Assembly (NCBI RefSeq): GCF_000003815.2
Contig: NC_049996.1
Location: forward strand, 15,760,427-15,824,426
Direction: 5' to 3'
Origin: Branchiostoma floridae
Lineage: Eukaryota; Chordata; Leptocardii; Amphioxiformes; Branchiostomatidae
Length of the DNA stretch: 64,000 nt
Shown here: in pieces, positions 11,382 through 18,969 of the stretch
Position numbering within the stretch: position 1 is the first letter of the stretch
Layout: each line of letters begins with the position of its first letter
Notes under the pieces: model-generated
Database searches by the model: none
Seen by the model: only the letters and a program-made list of their open reading frames with translations
Told to the model about the DNA's origin: nothing
Position numbers and translations under genes: made by a program

Positions 11382-11430
11382 CTAACTCTTAACAGGTGCC
11401 TGTCTGTCTGCCCCTGATGGTCTGCTCTTG
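10925..11430. repeat. ~125-bp tandem array overlapping the 3' end of the RJL coding sequence
   Basis: Units start at GTTGTGCTAA.. near 10961, 11089, 11214 and 11377 and share CTCTTAACAGGTGTCTGTCTG, TCTTGGTCCTGTGTTGA, ATCGATACTCTGAC and CTTTTCCTACAAG. The uppermost copy contains the RJL stop codon. Another cluster of the same unit lies at 12918-13195, inside the gene. Confidence 0.8.
11230..11322 (-). pseudogene. Partial second copy of the RJL last coding exon
   Basis: On the minus strand this reads a variant of the RJL C-terminus, RE-REAQKDKRP with substitutions, and then joins the 125-bp repeat. It lacks the ETSA/G5 half of the exon. It appears to have been carried along when the repeat unit expanded. 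Confidence 0.6.
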
Positions 11431-14400
11431 GGTCTCTTGTCCTTCTGAGCCTCTCGCTCTCTCACAGACATCAGTAAGTCCTGGAACATCTGCTGAACCC
11501 CCTCACCTGTCACAGCAGATGTCTCGTAGTACCTGGCACGGAAAGAGAGAAAAATTAAGACAAATGTATCAAAATAAAGGAGAAATGAAAAGGAAAATGG
11601 CTCAAAGCACTGTTAACGTACATGTACTGTACATGATTCAGACAACCTAATGTTCATATACTATTGATACTCGTAACAGTTATAATAGGGCCATGAAAGC
11701 TTTTAGTTAAATGTTTATCAATAAAAGTCTTTTGAGATGGAAAAACAGTTGATATGTATATTCAAGTACTTACTTGAGTTTGTGTGCACTTGCCCACTTT
11801 CTTCCATCTGCCATGGAAATCACACGCTTTGTCTTCAAGTCAGTCTGTGGGTTAGAAATGCAATGTCTGTGAGTTGTCAAAACTGGCCTCATGTTATAGT
11901 TATAAAGCAAGTCTGATAGAATTGCTGCTATAAAACATTATAAGGAATCATCATCTAGCTGGTTACTTGATGGAATTATACACGTACACTATAAAAACAG
12001 TATCTTAAGCAAGATACTCTAGGATTTCTAACACTTAAATGAGTAATCTAAATTAGGTTTCCTCCTTTAAAGCAGTTTTGGATCATCAAACGATGTGTAA
12101 ACATTTATTGCATATTGCTTCATATAATTAGAAGAAATAATCAAGATTTGATCACTGGTTTTAGACTAAAGTTCTTGAACTGTGCTACATACATGTAAGT
12201 GGAGTCGTGTGGCACAATTGGCAGGGTGTCGATTCACAACCCAGAGGTTCTAGGTTCGAATCCTTTGATGTGCCACTGATCTTGTGCCCTTGGGAAAGGC
12301 ACTTTCCCCACTTCACTAAGGTGAAAATGAGGACCTAGCTTGGGTTAGAACTGTCCCTTGGATAGGACGTTATATGGAGTTACTGTTCAGTACAAACCTG
12401 GTGTGTTACGCCTTGTTGGCCACAACAACAACTTCTGAGTTGAGCCCTCCATTTAGACAGGGTATAGACTAAAGCTCTTAAGATATGCTGAAGCTGTGCA
12501 CATGTGCTACATACCTTGTTGGCCACAACAACAACCTCTGAGTTGAGCCCTCCGTACTTGCCGAGTTCTCTCAGCCATGTGTCCAGCGTGTCGAAGGTAG
12601 ACTGGCTGGTGAGCTATGCCTTAACGCTGTTTACCGAGTATGCAAAACAAACAAACAAAAACAAATAAACAAACATACCTTGTTGGCCACAACAACAACC
12701 TCTGAGTTGAGCCCTCCGTACTTGCCGAGTTCCCGTAGCCAGGTGTCCAGTGTGTCGAAGGAAGACTGGCTGCTGATGTCGTACACCAGGAAGCACGCCT
12801 GCGTGTTCCCGTACAGCTCGTTACGCACCTCCAGGTAGTCGGAGTTCCCCGACAGGTCCCACAGGTGGATTCGCACTGTCAAACACAAGGTCATGGTTTG
12901 TTGAAATCCTTGCAAAACTAATTCTGACTTTCCTACACGTTGTGCTAACTCTTGGCAGGTGTCTGTCTGTCTGTGTCTGTCTGCTTTAATGTTCTAGTGT
13001 TGTATTCCTTACCGATACTCTGATTTTATCCTCCTTGATACTAATGTTCTGACCTTTTCTACATACAACTTGACGGGTGCCTGTCTGTCTGCAGCTGCTC
13101 TTGGTCCTGTGTTGTGATCCTTATGGATACTGACTCTGACTTTTCCTACATACAACTTGTGCTAACTCTTGACAGGTGTCTGTCTGTGATTTACACCAAG
13201 AAGCATGCCTGCGTGTTCCCGTACAGCTCGTTACGAACCTCCAGGTAGTCGGAGTTACCTGACAGGTCCCACAGGTGGATTCGCACTGTCAAACATAAGG
13301 TCATGGCTTTAGGAAAACAAGATGTGTGCATTCAAATAAAACTTATCTGTGTTGGTCAAATCCATTAGTTAGATTACAGCTTTTTCTGAATTTTGTGAAG
13401 GGTGTTAAGGAGGCAGTTATGATACATCTGGGCCATGTGTGAAAGGTCGCCTTAGGGATGAACCAGTGTGCTTGGCTGCAAACGTGAACCATTAGTAAAA
13501 CTGCACTGCTCTACCGCTACATTTATATATATAGCTACTCGAATAAGCATCATTTTAATGATGGCTGCTCCAACATGAGTATGAGGCATGACAAATGATA
13601 TCATGACACAGACTATACTCTCAGCACTTGCACACATACTAAGATATAATCTGAAAAGGTAAAGCATTCTTGACATCCTTCATTAGCTTTATTATTGAGG
13701 TGAAACCTGAATGGTTTTCTATTTCATTGGCTTTGCCCCATCTCATATTTTCAGTCAAACACAACAGGTCAGCCATTTCTAACCTAAACTAGAGTTACTC
13801 ACAGTCTTCTCCTAGAATCTTCTCTATCTTGAAGCCATAGTCTACTCCAATAGTGGGCTGGTACACTGGAGAAAACTGGAACACACGGCATATTTTATAC
13901 CCCTGACAAGTAAATAGCTACATGTAATTTCATTTACTTTGTAAGGTTATGTCAACAATGAGCAGCAATGCTATAGTCTACTAGAAAGGCAACACTCTGT
14001 GTGAAAATGCAGATTCTGAATGTTTTACCTGTAGCCTTTTGTCAAGGTACCTCACATGCAACACTGCTATAGTCAATTACTATTGATTACATGTATACAA
14101 GATGTTTTGTCCATTTGGTTTGCTTACCACTAGCTTTATTATAGACATTATTTCTAAACTTTGGTATGTATCAACTTTGGTATTAGTATTCTACTAATTG
14201 TTGGAAATTATATAATGTTACTTTCATTTTATCTTAATTATACAAGCAGAGGCAAAGTGCTGATTATTTTCTCTTTTAATTCAAAAATGTCATGTAGCAA
14301 ATTCAGAGAAAACGAACCCTTGGTAAGCAACTACAGGCCTCACCTGACTCTCACAGAAGTGTTTGATAAGCGATGTCTTCCCCACTCCTGCATTACCCAA

Positions 14401-16652
14401 TCCAACAACCTGGGAATCACAAACATCATATCATGCCATTTATGTTCACATTCCTGTACTATATCATGTATGTAGTTATAGACCTTAGATGAGTATCATT
14501 ATGTATTAATTGACTTATTACTGTTGCCTTACAATTGTACCATGTACAAATGTCGTGCAATAAAGTTCATATCATACCATATCATAGTGCTACAGGATCA
14601 ATACTGTTTGCTATTTTTCTTACTGCTCAATGAAACCAAGTAACTCTTAGCAGACCTACAATACTGTAAGTTAACTATACTGTGCTGTAATGATTTATAA
14701 TGCTACTGACAGTCACATTCCAGTAATGTTTCAGTATTGCAAAAATTCTAAAGCCAGTGAAGGATCACCTACTGTTGGCTAATTTTCTTAATGCTCATGA
14801 CAATCAAACGTAGCTCTAACCAAAGCTACAGTGCTCTGACACTTGTTAATACTGTTTAGAAGTGATTTATACCGACACTGGCAGTCACATAACAGTATGT
14901 ATATTCTATTCATGGTTTATTCAAACATACGTACACATATAACACCAGTTCACCTTTATCCGTAGGGTAACCTTTATTCGTTCTTTTCCAGAACAATGTA
15001 TTTAGGGATATCAAGTCAACAGATGATGGTTTCAAACTGCAATATTTTGAAAATAGTACAATTTGAAACAAATGTCCATTGACTTGATATCCCTGGATAC
15101 CCTGTTTAGCAACACAACGGATATAGGTTACCCCGCGGATAAAGGTGAACTATAGTTACATACATGGACATACTAAAACAACGTTGCAGCCTGTCATGCC
15201 TTGCTGTAAACCTGGCTGAATTAAGTCTTTAAAAAATCTTAATGTATACAACACAACGTATTGTGACAGTGCTGTAAAACTGTTACACCAGCAGAGTCAT
15301 GCATATTTCTTATCCAAGCTCTTCCATAGCTCAGATGTAATGACAGATCAAGGAGGTTGATTTTAACCTCCTTGGACAGATTAAACAAAGGTAACGGCAC
15401 AAACTGTATATTCGACACCCCTTTTATCCGACACTTTTCATCACCTATCTGTCAGTAAAAATCTACCGCTGGCATGCAAATTCTTTCTAGTGCTTTATAA
15501 AACCAGTAACATGTATGACATAAAACCTTGAAAATTTGAGCTCTCAAAGATCGCATGTTGGAGCAGCAAGTTAATCAATCTTCCGGTGTGTTTTCCTGCC
15601 GTTAATGAAGCCGTGGGACGGGGGCAGAGGTCATGATTTCGAGGGATCTTACATTACGTCTTTACATTACAAAACCATAATCACAGTGAATAAATAACAA
15701 ATCAATGAACTGTCCATTGATGACAACCCACATGCCTTGGAATGTCTCTCCTTCAAGTACAACGCGGCTTTGTTATGCTTATCGGCAGCCTTCCGAACAC
15801 AGGCGCCATTTTGAAAATGTGCACCAGCACCCCCAATCTGTAATGCTCACATCCCAATACACAGCAAGGCGGATCTCACCGGCGATACCAACAGCCCCAC
15901 ATGGGGACGTACTGTAAGGAGTTTGTAGTGTGTTGTGTGGGTATATTTTTTGGGAGCCATTCACAAAACAACGTATTTACCGACATTTGCTTATCAAACA
16001 ACGGATTAAAAGTTTCATAGAACGTCATAACCGTGTAGTGGAACAGCAGAAAGGATTTGCCACTGGTTGATGCATTTTCGGGCCATGTTTAGATCGCGAT
16101 GCCGGCAGTTTACCAACATGCCGATTTGCCGATGAAACCTTGAGTAAGTGCCTGCCGATTGATACAAATTTGACGTTGTAAATATGAAATTCGTTGATAA
16201 TCAGCCTTGTCATATTATTGTGACGGATTAAAGTTCCCCTGGGAATAGAATCCCAAGGGACTTGCTATCAGTTACACTCTCTTTGAAGTGTTAATTTCTG
16301 CTGATACCACGGAAAGTGGGAGACCAATGTACATGTAGTGATAGCCGGGGAAACATAGCAGTGCACTAAACAGTTTCCGGAATGCCCAAAAGCCTGCTTG
16401 TTTATTCATGGTTCAGTGTTGAAAATGCTGGAAAGTGTCGGATAAATGTTCTATGCCGTTAATTGAATTCTTTTATGTTTTATTGACATACGCTAGACTG
16501 ATGCCATTTGCAAAACCTTGACCACTCTGTTATGCACGTTACACGACAAATAGCACAATACTATTTGAAAGCAAAATCCCTACCTTCACCCAAATAAGAG
16601 CATCAAGCACGTCTTTTGGAGACTTCGGCAAGTGTCCGGGTTTTCTATCCAT
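11382..16652 (-). CDS. Rab-like small GTPase of the RJL (DNAJC27-like) family, no J domain
   Basis: Six exons join in frame: 16584-16652, 14344-14409, 13803-13875, 12679-12875, 11774-11844 and 11382-11532, giving 208 residues. G1 is GNAGVGKTS, switch I QPTIGVDYG, G3 WDLSGN, G4 ANKTD (formed across the exon 4/5 junction) and G5 ETSAVTGEG. EVRNELYGNTQACFLVYD and SFDTLDTWL match the pattern I know from DNAJC27/RBJ. The residue after DxSG is Asn, not the catalytic Gln, so intrinsic GTP hydrolysis is probably poor, as is known for RJL proteins. There is no C-terminal cysteine for prenylation. The stop follows the GTPase domain directly and I find no HPD-bearing exon down to 9.5 kb, so this is a J-less form. 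The family's phylogenetic distribution has been linked to cilia and flagella; the promoter X-box fits that. The gene carries several broken exon copies in its introns. Confidence 0.9.
12199..12378 (+). mobile_element. tRNA-derived SINE
   Basis: Opens with a tRNA-like head: A box TGGCACAATTGG, B box GGTTCGAATCC, and closing TGTGCCA pairing with the 5' GTGGCACA. A CTTGGGAAAGGCACTTTCC core and a GGATAGGACGTTATATGG tail follow, as in known invertebrate and deuterostome SINEs. It lies in an RJL intron. The head is unlikely to be a working tRNA gene because it continues into the SINE body. Confidence 0.8.
12410..12452 (-). pseudogene. Short fragment of RJL exon 4 (3' end)
   Basis: About 40 bases match the 3' end of exon 4 (GGCTCAACTCAGAAGTTGTTG.. 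on the minus strand) but without the donor GTATG. It is the most decayed of three copies lying in a row. Confidence 0.6.
12512..12612 (-). pseudogene. Partial duplicate of RJL exon 4 (3' half) with intact donor
   Basis: Encodes a near-identical copy of SQSTFDTLDTWLRELGKYGG through VVVVANK, followed by the donor AAG|GTATGT. The 5' half, including the DxxG region, is missing. It sits 67 bp below the full exon, so it is a tandem partial duplication. Confidence 0.75.
12918..13195. repeat. Second cluster of the ~125-bp repeat, within an RJL intron
   Basis: Copies of the unit seen at 10925-11430 (TTGTGCTAACTCTT, GGTGTCTGTCTG, TCTTGGTCCTGTGTTG) lie between full exon 4 and its truncated upstream copy. 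Confidence 0.7.
13191..13285 (-). pseudogene. Truncated duplicate of RJL exon 4 with in-frame stop (possible poison exon)
   Basis: The acceptor GTTTGACAG and the first 30 codons (RIHLWDLSGNSDYLEVRNEL..CFLV) are preserved nearly exactly. TAA at 13191-13193 is then in frame, where the 125-bp repeat joins. If spliced to exon 3 it would end the protein before G4. Confidence 0.75.
14948..15150. mobile_element. Palindromic MITE-like element with GTTCACCTTTATCCG ends
   Basis: The arms start GTTCACCTTTATCCG.AGGGTAACC-like and end GGTTACC..CGGATAAAGGTGAAC. An inner inverted pair, GGGATATCAAGTCAA and TTGACTTGATATCCC, lies toward the centre. About 203 bp, intronic. Confidence 0.8.
15392..16461. mobile_element. 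1.07-kb non-autonomous TIR element, copy 1
   Basis: Starts TAACGGCAC and ends GCCGTTA, with subterminal TTTATCCGACACTTT repeated inverted at the far end. A second copy of the same length after removal of a nested MITE is at 54382-55633. No transposase-like frame. It lies in the first RJL intron, and TA at the ends suggests the target duplication. Confidence 0.75.
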
Positions 16653-16888
16653 AACTAATCGAATGTTATGGACTAAATGTTGTAAACTAGAAAGTTGACA
16701 TATTTAGAGCATTGCGCTACTCATTCAGACCCAGTTGAAATAGAAACAACTTCCTCAACGCCTAGCACAAAAGTCAATGGCTTTCACGGTTTTATAAGAT
16801 ACTCTGCAGTCGCTGGAAAACAGTCAAAACACGCTCTGTGGTTGCAAGCGACCTGTTGCAAAATGTTACTTCCGCATTCTCGCGTCGG

Positions 16889-16930
16889 GTTGTCATGGTA
16901 ACGTCCCGCCGAGTGCACTGTGGGTAATGA
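16889..16930 (-). promoter_or_regulatory. RJL promoter: palindromic X-box and GTGGGTAAT motif
   Basis: GTTGTCATGGTAAC (16889-16902) is a near-perfect X-box palindrome about 240 bp upstream of the RJL start codon. GCACTGTGGGTAATGA (16915-16930) recurs as GCATTGTGGGTAATGA beside another promoter-like patch at 60.77 kb. The stretch is CpG-richer than its flanks. RFX factors acting at X-boxes control many ciliary genes in animals. Confidence 0.5.
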
Positions 16931-17015
16931 TGAATGATTCCGCAGGTGGTTGTTCAGAGGTCAACGTCCGGCGGAACAAGTGGGAAGAAATTTAAGCGGC
17001 CCTCTTACTATTCGA

Positions 17016-17192
17016 GCAGAGGTTTGGCTTCGGCGGTTTTTGACGTGTTTTTAGGCGATTTTTGTTGCGCTTTCTATTTTGTTGCCTTGTGGAAATGAAG
17101 AAAAGGGTGGATGATAGAAATCGCGAGAAAAATTGCGTCAAAAAATGAGAAATAATATTAATACGTCAAAACCGTCAGAACCGAACCTCTGC
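17016..17192. mobile_element. MITE-like element with GCAGAGGTT(C/T)GG ends, copy 1
   Basis: Starts GCAGAGGTTTGGCTTCGGCG and ends CCGAACCTCTGC, with TTTTTGACGT mirrored by ACGTCAAAA. Family member at 25445-25597. Confidence 0.75.
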
Positions 17193-17292
17193 CAAATGAC
17201 CACTAATTACGTTTAATAGGGCGAGTGAGTGGATGAATGATTGACATATTGATAAAACAACAAGAACTGCAACGTGATTTCTATATGTATAC

Positions 17293-18969
17293 TTTATTAG
17301 TCACACACGTCACACGAGAATCACAGTAGTACAGATCAAAATGGCCGTGAAAATCGAAGCCATGGCAGCTTGAACATTGATGTGGACTCATTTAGCTTTG
17401 GTAATCAATGGCTTTAGGACTCAGTATAGTTTAGAACAACAGCAATGATAATGGCCAAGTTACGGATGTCGGTCGTATATCCAGTCGTGAACGAATTATA
17501 TGCTTGTATGAAGATTATAATGTTGGCAACTTTGGCATGACAAAATATTTGCATACATTTTTGTATGAATCACAGGTTATATTTGAAATGCAACAGAAGC
17601 TAGAAGGGAGCAAAATTGAAGTTACAAATTACATAAATATACATTACAAATATAAATTACAAGTTTCTTTGACATCTATGTAAGCCACGAGTTTCATTTT
17701 GACTTTAATAAACTGCAATCATTGGACCTCACCCCTGTTATAGTATAACACCTTCTCCTACAGTTAACATCATTAGACAAAAATGTCTTCAGCAAGAGAC
17801 CAATCCACATCCTTCCATATTTCCTGGGTGCAAGAATAACAATGTCTATTTTGATTTGTCAGGACAAAATATTAGTATACATTTCTGTATGAATAACAGA
17901 CCATATTTGGAATGCAATAGAATGTAACGTTAGAATGGAGCAAGATTCAAGTTACAAATTACAATTTTCTTTGACAAATACAACCTACAAGATTCTTTGA
18001 CATCCATCTAAGCCACGAGTTTTCCTTTACGAAACTACAATTATTGGACCTCACCCCAGTTATACTAGTAATATAACACTTTCTCTTACGCTTAACGTCA
18101 TTAGACAAAAATGTCTTCAGCAAGAGACCAATCCACATCCTTCCATATTTTCTGGGTGCAAGAACAACAATGTCTATTTTTATTTCACAGCCAATTTTAG
18201 GAGTAATTACTACAGCTTTTAATTTCCTTGCTTTTAACGCAGCAGCAGCCAGGAGTTAGACATGAGGGGCATTGATATCGTTGGTTGTACAGATCAGACA
18301 GTCGAATTAAATGTAGCCAGAATCTTCAGTATTACAGGAAGGGGTAAATTTGAATGAGAATCACTTAAACCTTTGATAAAAGCTTGCTCTCTGTGACATG
18401 ACCAAAACTCCTCGGGTAGCACTCTCGTAAGGGGTCAGAATTTACAACTTTTCAACTTTGTTTCCTCAATATGAAGTGCAACGTAGGCTAGCTAAGGTAG
18501 CCGCTTGGCACAGATTTGTGTTGGTTCTGGGTTAGGCAGCAAGGGGAGGGTTAAACCAGTGTCGTGTCGGGAAGGTATCCTGTCCTGGTGACCTGAGATG
18601 ACCTGTGGTCATACCTATGCCTTGTTCCGGTGACCTGAGATGACCTGTGATTATACTTAAACGCTCTAGCGATTAAGACTTGCCTTGTTTGTGGACTCGC
18701 CATTCATTAACTCAGCTGCGTTCGTTCGTGCCAAGAGTTCTAGACCTGTGAACTTGGCCTATCACTCTTGCGACCTTGAAAAATGGCACTGGTCCCTTTT
18801 GACATGACATGTTGAAGGGATTTTTGTTTTCTGAGGGTTTAACTGTGAGTGTAGACTGACTGGTACTTTGCGCAGCACTGATGTCTAATTGACTGTTCAG
18901 AGGGATTGTTTGTTGTACAGACAGAGGCATTGTCTGCATTTTGAACGTCGCAGCTCTCATTGTTTTGTT
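17293..18969 (-). terminator. Long 3' UTR of the LRR gene with poly(A) signal
   Basis: AATAAA on the minus strand at 17293-17298 lies 1.7 kb below the LRR stop codon. The UTR contains a ~328-bp tandem duplication and a short GGTGACCTGAGATGACCTGTG duplication (18587-18650). No other coding region supported. Confidence 0.4.
17530..18185. repeat. Two-copy tandem duplication, ~328-bp unit
   Basis: GTCTTCAGCAAGAGACCAAT with its flanks recurs at an offset of about 328 bp, as do GACAAAATATT.G.ATACATTT and the TTACAAATTACA blocks. The copies are diverged, so it is not an assembly stutter. Confidence 0.75.

Noticed and set aside
12205-12275. A possible tRNA gene (A and B boxes, matching ends).
   Set aside because: It continues into a SINE body with the CTTGGGAAAGGCACTT core and tail, so it is the SINE promoter head.
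18712-18960. An 82-codon minus-strand frame just below the LRR stop codon.
   Set aside because: It lies in the presumed 3' UTR after the LRR stop codon, with no homology or splice context.
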